Below, one piece after another: positions 9,991 through 17,181 of a DNA stretch of 64,000 nt; the stretch's first letter is position 1, and every line of letters begins with the position of its first letter. The stretch is from contig JFHF01000006.1 of assembly GCA_000648925.1 (NCBI GenBank), positions 1 to 64,000 on the forward strand, read 5' to 3'. The position numbers were made by a program, and so were the translations under genes. This stretch comes from Caballeronia jiangsuensis. GTDB lineage: Bacteria; Pseudomonadota; Gammaproteobacteria; Burkholderiales; Burkholderiaceae. Below the pieces are notes generated by a model. The model searched no databases and was not told the DNA's origin. It worked only from the letters and a program-made list of their open reading frames with translations.

Positions 9991-10048
9991 GCAGCGGCAC
10001 AACCTTCGTGCCCCCATCTAATTCGCAACGTCCGGATTGATTGAATCA

Positions 10049-12118
10049 ATGGAATTCCGAATCGCCGACACTTTCACTGCTAGCCTCGCTCGCTTAGGCG
10101 GCGATGAACAGAAGGCCGCTAAGACGACCGCTTTCGACTTGCAGATCGATCCCTCCGGCAACGGCATGAGCTTCCATAAGCTCGACAAGGCTAAGGATCC
10201 GCGCTTCTGGTCGGTGCGGGTCAATCGCGACATTCGCTTGATAGTCCATAGGGCTCCTGGCAGCTTGTTGCTCTGCTATGTCGATCATCACGACAAGGCC
10301 TATCAGTGGGCCGAGCGCCGTAAATTGGAAACGCACCCGACTACGGGCGCTGCACAATTGGTGGAAATTCGCGAGCTCGTTCGCGAAATCGCTGTCCCGG
10401 AGGATGTAAGAAAGGCCACACCCGCATCACAAGCACTTTTCGGCAGATACAGCGACGATCAACTGCTGGCGTATGGGGTGCCGCCGGAATGGCTGGGGGA
10501 CGTCCGTGCCGCGGATGAAGACAGTTTGCTAGAGTTGGTGAGCCACCTGCCGAACGAGGCGGCCGAAGCTCTTTTAGAACTAGCTACGGGCGGCATCCCT
10601 GTCGGCTCGAAACCAGCGGACAAGTCTCAAGACCCATTCCGGCACCCGGACGCGCAGCGCCGCTTCCGAGTCATGTCCGATACGGACGAACTAGCGCGGG
10701 CACTGGAGTATCCGTGGGATAAGTGGACCGTGTTCATGCACCCAGCTCAGCGACAGATGGTCGAACGCGACTATAGCGGTCCGGCACGTGTCTCTGGCTC
10801 CGCTGGCACGGGCAAGACCGTAGTGGCCTTGCACCGTGCGGCCCAACTGGCCCGAGGAGACGAGGACGCGCGCATCTTGCTCTCCACCTTCTCGGACACC
10901 TTGGCAAACGTATTGCGATCAAACCTGTACCGCCTCGTTTACAACACCCCGAAATTAGCCGAGCGTATCGATGTCGCGGCGATGGACGCTGTTGGGATCA
11001 AGCTATATTCGGCGGAATTCGGCAAGCCCGCCTTCGCGGAACGCGATGAGATTTTTTCTTTTCTGAAGGCGGCGGCCAAGGACGTTGATGGACTCAAACC
11101 AAACACATCCTTCTTGCTGTCCGAATGGGAAGACGTTGTGGACACCTGGCAGGTGGAGAGTTGGGAAGCCTATCGTGACGCCAAACGACTTGGCCGGAAG
11201 ACTCGCTTGCCTGAAGCGCAGCGCGCCCTGTATTGGAAGGCGTTCGCCGCAGTAAAGACGCAATTGCGAGAGAAGAAGAAAATCACCAAGGCCGAGATGT
11301 TCGGAAAACTTGCCGAGGTCATGCCAAAGCGTAAGCATGCTGTGTTTGACTACATCGTCGTTGATGAGGCTCAGGACATTGGCGTCCAACAGCTACGCTT
11401 CCTTGCGTCGATAAACAGCGGCAAACCTAATGCTCTCTTTTTCGCCGGCGACCTCGGGCAGCGCATCTTTCAGCAGCCGTTCTCGTGGAAGTCCCTTGGC
11501 GTAGACGTGCGCGGCCGATCACGTACCCTCAACATCAACTATCGAACCTCGCATCAGATCCGTTCGCAGGCCGACCGTCTGCTCGGCCCCGAAGTATCCG
11601 ACGTAGACGGAATCGTAGAGAGCCGCAAGGGAACGATTTCGGTCTTCAATGGGCCTGAGCCACTCATCCGTGGCTTTGACGATGCCGAGCTCGAAGGTCA
11701 GGCAGTCGGAAGTTGGTTGAAGCAAGCCAGTACCGCCGGTGTGTTACCACATGAAATGGGTGTATTCGTCCGCTCTGAGGGAGAATATCCGCGTGCTCTG
11801 GCCGCCGTAGCTGCCGCCGGTCTGGAATCGCGCGTGCTCGACAAGAACATGGCAACCGAGGAAGGTCTTGTGAGCATCACCACTATGCATTTGGCCAAGG
11901 GTATGGAATTTCGCCTTGTGGCAGTCATGGCTTGCGACGACGAAATCGTCCCATCTCAGGACCGTATCGATTCTGCTTCTGACGACGTCGAACTTACGGA
12001 AATCTACAACACCGAGCGCCACCTGCTTTACGTAGCATGCACCCGTGCCCGCGACTCTTTGCACGTTTCCGCCGTGAACCCAGAATCAGAGTTTCTGCAA
12101 GACTTGCGACAGGACTAG
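10049..12118 (+). CDS. UvrD/Rep-like helicase fused to an N-terminal RelE/ParE-like domain
   Basis: Residues 1 to about 105 read like a RelE/ParE toxin fold (GMSFHKLDKAKDPRFWSVRV, then RDIRLIVH and LLCYVDHHDKAYQWAERR). A superfamily 1 helicase follows: Walker A GSAGTGKT at 250-257, DEAQD at 439-443, TTMHLAKGMEF and YVACTRARD near the end. Such fusions are known as DNA helicases of unclear role; the toxin-like part may bind nucleic acid rather than act as a toxin. It is the third gene of the cassette, 58 bases after the methyltransferase. ATG at 10049 is preferred over the TTG at 10037. Confidence 0.82.
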   Translation: MEFRIADTFTASLARLGGDEQKAAKTTAFDLQIDPSGNGMSFHKLDKAKDPRFWSVRVNRDIRLIVHRAPGSLLLCYVDHHDKAYQWAERRKLETHPTTGAAQLVEIRELVREIAVPEDVRKATPASQALFGRYSDDQLLAYGVPPEWLGDVRAADEDSLLELVSHLPNEAAEALLELATGGIPVGSKPADKSQDPFRHPDAQRRFRVMSDTDELARALEYPWDKWTVFMHPAQRQMVERDYSGPARVSGSAGTGKTVVALHRAAQLARGDEDARILLSTFSDTLANVLRSNLYRLVYNTPKLAERIDVAAMDAVGIKLYSAEFGKPAFAERDEIFSFLKAAAKDVDGLKPNTSFLLSEWEDVVDTWQVESWEAYRDAKRLGRKTRLPEAQRALYWKAFAAVKTQLREKKKITKAEMFGKLAEVMPKRKHAVFDYIVVDEAQDIGVQQLRFLASINSGKPNALFFAGDLGQRIFQQPFSWKSLGVDVRGRSRTLNINYRTSHQIRSQADRLLGPEVSDVDGIVESRKGTISVFNGPEPLIRGFDDAELEGQAVGSWLKQASTAGVLPHEMGVFVRSEGEYPRALAAVAAAGLESRVLDKNMATEEGLVSITTMHLAKGMEFRLVAVMACDDEIVPSQDRIDSASDDVELTEIYNTERHLLYVACTRARDSLHVSAVNPESEFLQDLRQD

Positions 12119-12503
12119 CGCTGCGCGCTGACGACGAGCGGATGCAAGGTCACGGATCGGTGCACTTGGTCCGCTTCACCTTTGACGGAAAGACCCTCGC
12201 GGGCTAGTGCCACACGAGCCAGCTAGTCGCCACCACTGCTACTTTTTAACTGCTTTCAACGTCGAGCAACTTCGACTTTTACTTTTCGAGAGAATAAGGC
12301 CGAACGCGGTCGGGCGCGTGTAAATTGGCGAAGCCCTCTTCGTACCCCGATACGCGGCGCTAACTGCAAGATTGCCGGACCGACGAAAAGTGGAAATCCG
12401 AAATGAAATGCGGCGGATGAGGACATGGTCAGGCGCACCGCTTCAAGGGCACACCTGATGCTAATCACCCGTATCGGCACACCGTTGAGCGAGCGAAAAG
12501 GAA
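12119..12503. other. Gap after the restriction-like cassette
   Basis: No gene, clear terminator or repeat was found in these 385 bases. Short open frames on both strands have no ribosome-binding sites and no recognisable protein content. Confidence 0.5.
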
Positions 12504-12689
12504 GTGTTGCGGGACTCGTTCGATAACACTGGCATCCTTGTCTACGTGGCCGGGATCGTCGCGGCGGGCGCGAGGGTCTTCGAGCAGGTCGAGGCGCACG
12601 ACTTCGAATGGATGGTCGCAAAGCGGCTCGTCAACCTATCAGAGCGGACGATCGAACGATTGGCGGAAGATCAAGTACTCAGGTTATAG
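12504..12689 (+). CDS. Small hypothetical phage protein
   Basis: A GTG start near GGA gives 61 residues beginning LRDSFDNTGILVYVAGIVAA and ending in ERTIERLAEDQVLRL. The composition is protein-like, with an amphipathic middle. No family is recognised. It could be the end of a truncated larger gene, since an in-frame stop lies only 15 bases upstream of the GTG. Confidence 0.4.
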   Translation: MLRDSFDNTGILVYVAGIVAAGARVFEQVEAHDFEWMVAKRLVNLSERTIERLAEDQVLRL

Positions 12690-12728
12690 CCGTCCGTCTG
12701 CGCTTTGTTGGGGACCGGAGTAGGAACT

Positions 12729-13019
12729 ATGGCAAACGGAAGCATCAGTCTCGGCGAAGTCGCTGCTCGCTCAAGGCATATCGAGGTCGCGTGTTCGCGC
12801 TGTGAGCGACGCGGACGCTATCAATTGTCCAGGCTCGTCGCTCGACTTGGCGAAGACTTTCCGATGACCAATCTAGCAGAAGAAATCGCAGACTGCCAGA
12901 GACAGAACGTCTCGACGACCGAGCGATGCGACGTGTACTTTCCCGGTCTCATACGAATCATGGGCGACGACGAGATGGTCAAGACGCCGACGCAGGGCGC
13001 CGGCGACGATGACTACTGA
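12729..13019 (+). CDS. Small protein with CxxC zinc-ribbon-like motif
   Basis: ATG at 12729 is preceded by GGAG and gives 96 residues. The N-terminal part contains VACSRCERRGRYQLSRLVAR, a CxxC knuckle followed by basic residues. Further on come the cysteines in EIADCQRQ and TERCDVYFPGL, which could complete a metal site. Such proteins are common in Burkholderia phages and genomic islands, with no assigned function. The tail is acidic. Confidence 0.6.
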   Translation: MANGSISLGEVAARSRHIEVACSRCERRGRYQLSRLVARLGEDFPMTNLAEEIADCQRQNVSTTERCDVYFPGLIRIMGDDEMVKTPTQGAGDDDY

Positions 13020-13034
13020 ATCCGCACCCCTAAC

Positions 13035-13556
13035 TCAATTGCAGTTGGTGTTGACTTGATTCCCGAAGCGCGTGCTGGTGCAGTGGACGGCTGTATTAGG
13101 CTGTACGAAAATTGGCCGGCTAGCGTTTGCTGCCTGCACTTGCATCGCTTGCGCTTGCAGCTGCTGCGCCTGCGCTTGCTGCAACTGCGCGGATATGCCG
13201 AGTCCGCGAAGCACCTCGTCGCGATTGTCGACGGCGTGTGAGTTGCCCGATGAAAGGTCCGCAACCAGATCGCTGCGGATCGCCTCGGCCTCTTTCGGCT
13301 GCGCCTGCATAGCGGCGCAGTAGCGATCGACGCGCGCGTGCTGCTCGGACATTCGCCTGAAGTGCGGCTCGATCGCACCGCACCAGCCCGCATACCACGC
13401 CGCGTCCCGCGTACCTCGATTCAATGCGGCGAACTCCCGCCCGTCCGCAGCCGCGTTCCGATAAGCGTTGACTCGCCCATCGAAGCCGACCCCCTCGATC
13501 GCGCATGCCGCAAGCAAGACCGGCAGCAGCGTTAGCCCGATTATCGATTTCTTCAT
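13035..13556 (-). CDS. Putative lipoprotein
   Basis: The 173-residue protein starts MKKSIIGLTLLPVLLAACAI, a signal peptide with a lipobox (LLAAC), so the mature protein is probably attached to a membrane by its cysteine. The body contains conserved-looking WYAGWCGAIEPHFRRMSEQHARVDRYC, and a Gln/Ala-rich segment with QLQQAQAQQLQAQAMQ periodicity. It is the only minus-strand gene in this block and diverges from the small genes starting at 13822. Likely a lysogenic-conversion gene; function unknown. Confidence 0.7.
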   Translation of the reverse strand: MKKSIIGLTLLPVLLAACAIEGVGFDGRVNAYRNAAADGREFAALNRGTRDAAWYAGWCGAIEPHFRRMSEQHARVDRYCAAMQAQPKEAEAIRSDLVADLSSGNSHAVDNRDEVLRGLGISAQLQQAQAQQLQAQAMQVQAANASRPIFVQPNTAVHCTSTRFGNQVNTNCN

Positions 13557-13769
13557 TTTGGTTCCCGCCTGCAGTAGACCGGTGTGCTATCGGCACATCA
13601 CGCGAAAACTTGAGCCGTACCGCAACGCCCACTCGGTGCCGTCGCGCGCGTCGCCATCTTCAATCATCCGCGACACCTCTCGCCCCGATAGCTTGAATGC
13701 CGATGGCGCAACACTGGAAATTAGAGCGTTTGCCCTGCGGAAGTCGTGTGCTTTCGCGTCCCATCTCGA

Positions 13770-13800
13770 CAATATGAAGTTGTCGGCGGCGATGACCGCC
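13770..13800 (+). repeat. 31-bp repeat, copy 1
   Basis: These 31 bases are identical to 14269-14299. The 3' part contains GGCGG and CCGCC separated by six bases, a small hairpin. An ATG inside it reads MKLSAAMTA and here continues in frame into the gene whose ATG is at 13822, so it could also extend that protein. Confidence 0.85.
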
Positions 13801-13821
13801 AGAAACCAGATGGAGCGCAGC

Positions 13822-14016
13822 ATGAAACGAGTAACGATCACCGACCGCAAGGGCCGATATCCGAAGTTCGATCAGATCGTTGAGGACGACGCGAGCGTGT
13901 ACTTCCTTATCGAAGATCACGTTGTCGCCAATGGCGGCCGCAAGTGCAGCGTCGGCAAGTCGATGTCTGCATACTTCGGGCGGTTCTATGTGGAAGAGAA
14001 GCCCGTCACTGAATAA
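13822..14016 (+). CDS. Small hypothetical protein
   Basis: A 64-residue basic protein starts MKRVTITDRKGRYPKFDQIV, with GGAG seven bases upstream. It contains the segment NGGRKCSVGKSMSAYFGRFY. A longer form starting inside the upstream 31-bp repeat at 13775 is possible. No family is recognised. It opens a plus-strand series of closely spaced small phage genes. Confidence 0.6.
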   Translation: MKRVTITDRKGRYPKFDQIVEDDASVYFLIEDHVVANGGRKCSVGKSMSAYFGRFYVEEKPVTE

Positions 14017-14033
14017 CTGAATTGGAGTCGATC

Positions 14034-14216
14034 ATGACTATCGGAATGTTGATGCTGGTTTTGTTCGTGGTGCCGCTGATTATCGCGATGTGCCGTAAGC
14101 ATCGCAACACCGCGCCGATCATCCTTGTCAATCTACTGCTCGGATGGACCGTGCTCGGTTGGTTGGTCGCACTGATTTGGGCGTTTACCGACAACGTGAA
14201 GCGCGAAGCGAACTGA
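14034..14216 (+). CDS. Superinfection-immunity-type membrane protein
   Basis: This 60-residue protein has two membrane helices: MLMLVLFVVPLIIAM, and a second one in ILVNLLLGWTVLGWLVALIW. The LLGWTVxGWxxALIWA pattern is the signature of the Imm_superinfect family, named after the T4 Imm protein that blocks DNA injection by related phages. ATG at 14034 follows GGAG at proper distance. In a prophage it could exclude competing phages, but many chromosomal members have unknown roles. Confidence 0.72.
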   Translation: MTIGMLMLVLFVVPLIIAMCRKHRNTAPIILVNLLLGWTVLGWLVALIWAFTDNVKREAN

Positions 14217-14268
14217 ACCTAGAGTATTCGCACTGACGAAACACCTGTACCGAGATTGAGCATCACAG

Positions 14269-14299
14269 CAATATGAAGTTGTCGGCGGCGATGACCGCC
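14269..14299 (+). repeat. 31-bp repeat, copy 2
   Basis: This copy is identical to 13770-13800, including the GGCGG/CCGCC hairpin. Here the internal ATG reads an 18-residue peptide that stops before the ribosome-binding site (AGGAAA) of the gene at 14340. It therefore sits as a leader in front of that gene. Confidence 0.85.
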
Positions 14300-14339
14300 G
14301 CAAACCGAAATCCCGAAACAAACATTTAGGAAACCTACC

Positions 14340-14948
14340 ATGTCGAAGAACGTTGAAATCACCATGCTTGACGAGTCGTCGCTGAACACCATCCGCTCGA
14401 TCGTCGCCGAAGAAATCCGGCGCTACGCGGAAGAACAGGCGATCGCCAAAGCCGCCCGACCGAAAGCGCGTGCCGAGTTGAGCGCCGAAGAAGCAGCGCA
14501 ATACATGACCGTCGATGAAGTCGCGGCGGTCACGGGTTACGGCGTGCCGTCGCTACGCTCGATGGCGTCGAAGAAATTCGCGCCCGCCGGGTTCCCGATC
14601 CTGCCGGTAAAGGTCGGTCTGCGCAGTCTGTATGTCCGCGCAGATGTGCTCGCGTCGGCCAAAGCGCAGCAGTTCGCGGAACAGGCGGACGGCTTCATCG
14701 CCACGCCGAAGCAAATGCCGCCGACGCAGACGATCGACGTCACGCCGGAACCGGCTGGCGCGCTCGGCGCAACGATTCAGAACGCGATCGCAGCCGCGAA
14801 GAAGCCCGCCACGAAGAAAGCGCCGGCGACGAAGCAGGCCGCGCCGGTTGCTGCGAAGAAAACGCCCGCCGCGAAGAAAGCTCCGGTTGCTGCGAAGAAA
14901 ACGCCGGCGGCGAAGAAAGCGACGACGACTCGACGCAAAACCGCCTGA
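14340..14948 (+). CDS. Excisionase-like HTH protein with histone-H1-like C-terminal tail
   Basis: Of 202 residues, about 55-105 form a winged-HTH of the AlpA/excisionase type (MTVDEVAAVTGYGVPSLRSM, then YVRADVLA). From about 150 to the end the protein is a Lys/Ala/Pro repeat built from AAKK(T/A)PAxKKAP units, closely resembling histone H1 and bacterial H1-like tails. The tail probably coats DNA non-specifically. The combination suggests a DNA-binding regulator or nucleoid-type protein of the phage. It is preceded by the 31-bp leader repeat. Confidence 0.6.
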   Translation: MSKNVEITMLDESSLNTIRSIVAEEIRRYAEEQAIAKAARPKARAELSAEEAAQYMTVDEVAAVTGYGVPSLRSMASKKFAPAGFPILPVKVGLRSLYVRADVLASAKAQQFAEQADGFIATPKQMPPTQTIDVTPEPAGALGATIQNAIAAAKKPATKKAPATKQAAPVAAKKTPAAKKAPVAAKKTPAAKKATTTRRKTA

Positions 14949-15002
14949 ACTCGAAACGGCGCGCGGTAACGCGCGCGCCTCAACCCAGCTAACGAGGACT
15001 GT

Positions 15003-15422
15003 ATGACCGAACGAATCATCATCGCCGAGCGCGTACCCGAACATAAGCGGCTCGGATTTCTGCCCGCCGCATTCACGACGCGTCTCATGCTGCGCGGCGA
15101 AGCAATGGCCTATCAAGAGGCCGGCCGTATGTCCGACTCGTATAAGGGCGGCATGTGGGAGTTCTACACGTTATCCAACGGCGGCTACTATCTCGCGCCG
15201 GTCGCGCCCGAACGGTTCGCCGTGCGTGTCGATTCGAATGGCTATGAAGGCGACGTCAGCGCGGACGCGTTCGGCGTGATCGTCACGCTGTTTGTGTACG
15301 GCGCGCTCGTGTGGATCAACGACGACAACCTGCAAGCGAAATTCTCGGATCACTACCATCAGCTTCGCGCGTTCGCGATACAGCACGCCGAGCGTGAAGC
15401 GATTCTGAACGCGATCGACTAA
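15003..15422 (+). CDS. Antirestriction protein, ArdB/KlcA family
   Basis: The 139-residue protein has the full family pattern: VPEHKRLGFLPAAF, then GGMWEFYTLSNGGYYLAP, then a C-terminal helical region (HYHQLRAFAIQHAEREAILNAID). ArdB/KlcA proteins from plasmids relieve type I restriction in vivo without being DNA mimics. GAGG precedes the ATG. In this prophage it could protect incoming phage DNA from resident type I systems. Confidence 0.88.
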   Translation: MTERIIIAERVPEHKRLGFLPAAFTTRLMLRGEAMAYQEAGRMSDSYKGGMWEFYTLSNGGYYLAPVAPERFAVRVDSNGYEGDVSADAFGVIVTLFVYGALVWINDDNLQAKFSDHYHQLRAFAIQHAEREAILNAID

Positions 15423-15433
15423 CGAGAACGAGC

Positions 15434-15958
15434 ATGAGCTATCACATCAAGGGTATGAAGCAGTTTCGCGGTCACGAGGGTGAACCGCTGCAACAAGGTT
15501 GGCTGTATCTCGACGATAAAAAGCTCGCGCAGTGGAGCGAGGATACGCACGGCGGTCCGCTGCATCTGCGCTTCATCGATCCGGCCGACCAGCCGGCGTT
15601 CGAGAGCTTCGCGTTGGAGTGGTATCAGACGAGCGGCGCGCTCGCCGAGATGGTCGCGTATTTCGCCGAGATGAACAGAGGCAAGAGCAAGCCGGTCGAG
15701 ATGCCGCCGACGACCGCGTATGACGCGATCGGATCATGGTTCAGCTTTCACGCGGACAAGCTCGCCAACGACAAGCGCTTCGATAAAGCGTCGATCAGAG
15801 GCACGCTCTATCGGCTCAAAGGCGACGGCCAGAACGAGTGGCGCATCCACTCGCAACCCTACTCGGACGCGATCGCGGACGGTCTGCGTAAGCACTTCGG
15901 CGAGCGATTCGAAGCGCTGTACGTGCCGACGAAGTTCCGCAAGGGAGACGTGTCATGA
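15434..15958 (+). CDS. Conserved hypothetical phage protein
   Basis: A soluble 174-residue protein begins MSYHIKGMKQFRGHEGEPLQQ and has WLYLDDKKLAQWSEDTHGGP near the start. It lies 11 bases after the antirestriction gene and overlaps the next gene by four bases (ATGA), so all three are probably co-transcribed. No family or catalytic motif is recognised. Confidence 0.65.
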   Translation: MSYHIKGMKQFRGHEGEPLQQGWLYLDDKKLAQWSEDTHGGPLHLRFIDPADQPAFESFALEWYQTSGALAEMVAYFAEMNRGKSKPVEMPPTTAYDAIGSWFSFHADKLANDKRFDKASIRGTLYRLKGDGQNEWRIHSQPYSDAIADGLRKHFGERFEALYVPTKFRKGDVS

Positions 15959-16218
15959 ACTCTTATCTCGTGCGTCTAACCTTTGTGAACGCCGAGCGCG
16001 AACGGCTCGGGATCGCGAAGAACTACATGGTCGACGCAGAACGTCCCGAAGCGTCGTTAGCGATCGCGCTGTGCATGTACGTGGACGAAGGTAACGCGGT
16101 CCCGCTCGACAGCCATGTGCTCTATCGGGTGTGGTCTCCGGTCGATAACGATTGGGTGATCGACGATCACGCCGACGAGATGAAGTGGATCGAGTCGGCG
16201 AGTAAGCGAACGTCGTGA
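15955..16218 (+). CDS. Conserved hypothetical phage protein
   Basis: An 87-residue acidic protein starts at an ATG overlapping the previous stop. It begins MNSYLVRLTFVNAERERLGI and has a W-rich middle (YRVWSPVDNDWVIDDHADEM). No family is recognised; translational coupling to the upstream gene supports its reality. Confidence 0.6.
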   Translation: MNSYLVRLTFVNAERERLGIAKNYMVDAERPEASLAIALCMYVDEGNAVPLDSHVLYRVWSPVDNDWVIDDHADEMKWIESASKRTS

Positions 16219-16227
16219 CGCGCGCCT

Positions 16228-16311
16228 ATGTGGAACAATGTGTTACTCGTAGTTGGACTTGTATTGATTGGATCGGGCGTCGTTGGACTTGTGGTTTATG
16301 CGCTCGTTTGA
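16228..16311 (+). CDS. 27-residue single-span membrane peptide
   Basis: A very short frame encodes MWNNVLLVVGLVLIGSGVVG followed by LVVYALV and a stop. It is almost entirely hydrophobic and long enough for one membrane helix. It begins nine bases after the previous stop and ends ten bases before the terminator. No clear ribosome-binding site is seen, so expression would depend on reinitiation. A micro-holin-like or regulatory membrane peptide is possible; function unknown. Confidence 0.35.
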   Translation: MWNNVLLVVGLVLIGSGVVGLVVYALV

Positions 16312-16320
16312 TGTTGAAGC

Positions 16321-16349
16321 AGCCCGCTCTTTCGAGCGGGCTTTTTTTA
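16321..16349 (+). terminator. Rho-independent terminator
   Basis: A nine-bp perfect stem (AGCCCGCTC/GAGCGGGCT) with a TTTC loop is followed by seven Ts. It ends the plus-strand early/accessory transcript and separates it from the convergent late operon, whose last gene stops at 16347. Confidence 0.92.
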
Positions 16350-16523
16350 TCTGTCGCTTTCGTCGGGCTCGCCGTCGCCATACTCGCGAAGCTCGATCAC
16401 GCCTTCATCGACGGACCCGAAAACGTCCGTTGCACCCGCCTCCAGAATCGTGTCGTTGACGTTGTCGTGATCCGTGATAACGCGGATCGCGTCGTCGCCC
16501 TGATTCTCAATCTTGACCTTCAT
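16347..16523 (-). CDS. Small hypothetical protein
   Basis: ATG at 16523 with AGGAG six bases upstream gives 58 residues: MKVKIENQGDDAIRVITDHD, then a short acidic domain with GATDVFGSVDEGVIELREYGD. It looks like a small beta-rich domain and is the last gene of the late operon, ending inside the terminator. No family is recognised. Confidence 0.6.
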   Translation of the reverse strand: MKVKIENQGDDAIRVITDHDNVNDTILEAGATDVFGSVDEGVIELREYGDGEPDESDR

Positions 16524-16773
16524 AGTCGCTCCTTTGATAGCCCGGAAATCGGGCGAAAAACCGGAAGTTGCGCGGCGCACCAGAATGCGCCAGAAACGTC
16601 CCGCGCGAGCGCGGTAATACGTTCGCGGCCCGGTGCGCCGGGGACGTTCTAGGCGCCTGAAATCTCGCCGCTGGCCGGTCGGCGCTCAGCACGAACACGA
16701 GCGCGGCGACGCCGGCGAGGACGATCGCGACGACGACGGCGAAGCAGACGACGAGACGCGCGCGCTGTTTCAT
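16507..16773 (-). CDS. Small single-span membrane protein (uncertain)
   Basis: ATG at 16773 with GGAG eight bases upstream gives 88 residues. It begins MKQRARLVVCFAVVVAIVLA, a clear membrane segment with a positive N-terminus. The following part is Arg/Pro-rich and less protein-like, and the end overlaps the next gene by 17 bases. Position after the tail genes would suit a lysis accessory protein, but no holin or spanin family match is evident. Confidence 0.4.
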   Translation of the reverse strand: MKQRARLVVCFAVVVAIVLAGVAALVFVLSADRPAARFQAPRTSPAHRAANVLPRSRGTFLAHSGAPRNFRFFARFPGYQRSDYEGQD

Positions 16774-16882
16774 CCATCGCTCCAAGACTTGGGTTCCCCG
16801 GATTGTCTCCACCGGCTCCGGGTCGGCCGGCTCTTTCCCGTTCGCGCGGACGTGGTAAGGGTCGCCCGCGCGTCCGGACGGA

Positions 16883-17179
16883 TCAGGGTCGAGAGAACGG
16901 CGCGGGAGTCGTCGCGCTCGGCTTCGCCTGCGTGGTCGGCGCGGAGTTGATGACGGGCGGCGGCACGACGACGGGCGGCTGCACGGGCTTGCCCTTGCTG
17001 TCGCGTGTCGTGGCGGCGGGCGTCGGCTGGTCGATGCTCGATCGGACTTCGGCGAAGCAGAAGATCAGGCAGGCGGGCTGCGCCGGCAAGGTCGTGTTGT
17101 GACCGGCCATCGTGCCTTGTGGCGGTGTCGCGATGCAGCCGCCCAGGAGCGCGACGGGCAGAACGAGCGCGAGACGCAT
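16883..17179 (-). CDS. Small proline-rich lipoprotein, possible outer spanin
   Basis: The protein starts MRLALVLPVALLGGCIATPP, a signal peptide with lipobox LGGC. The mature part of about 84 residues is rich in Pro and Thr (PVQPPVVVPPPVINSAPTT). Size, lipidation and position directly behind the tail-fibre genes fit an Rz1-like outer spanin, but no inner-spanin partner or overlapping reading frame was found. AAGGA precedes this ATG; an ATG six bases earlier (17185) overlaps the previous stop. Confidence 0.5.
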   Translation of the reverse strand: MRLALVLPVALLGGCIATPPQGTMAGHNTTLPAQPACLIFCFAEVRSSIDQPTPAATTRDSKGKPVQPPVVVPPPVINSAPTTQAKPSATTPAPFSRP

Positions 17180-17181
17180 GG

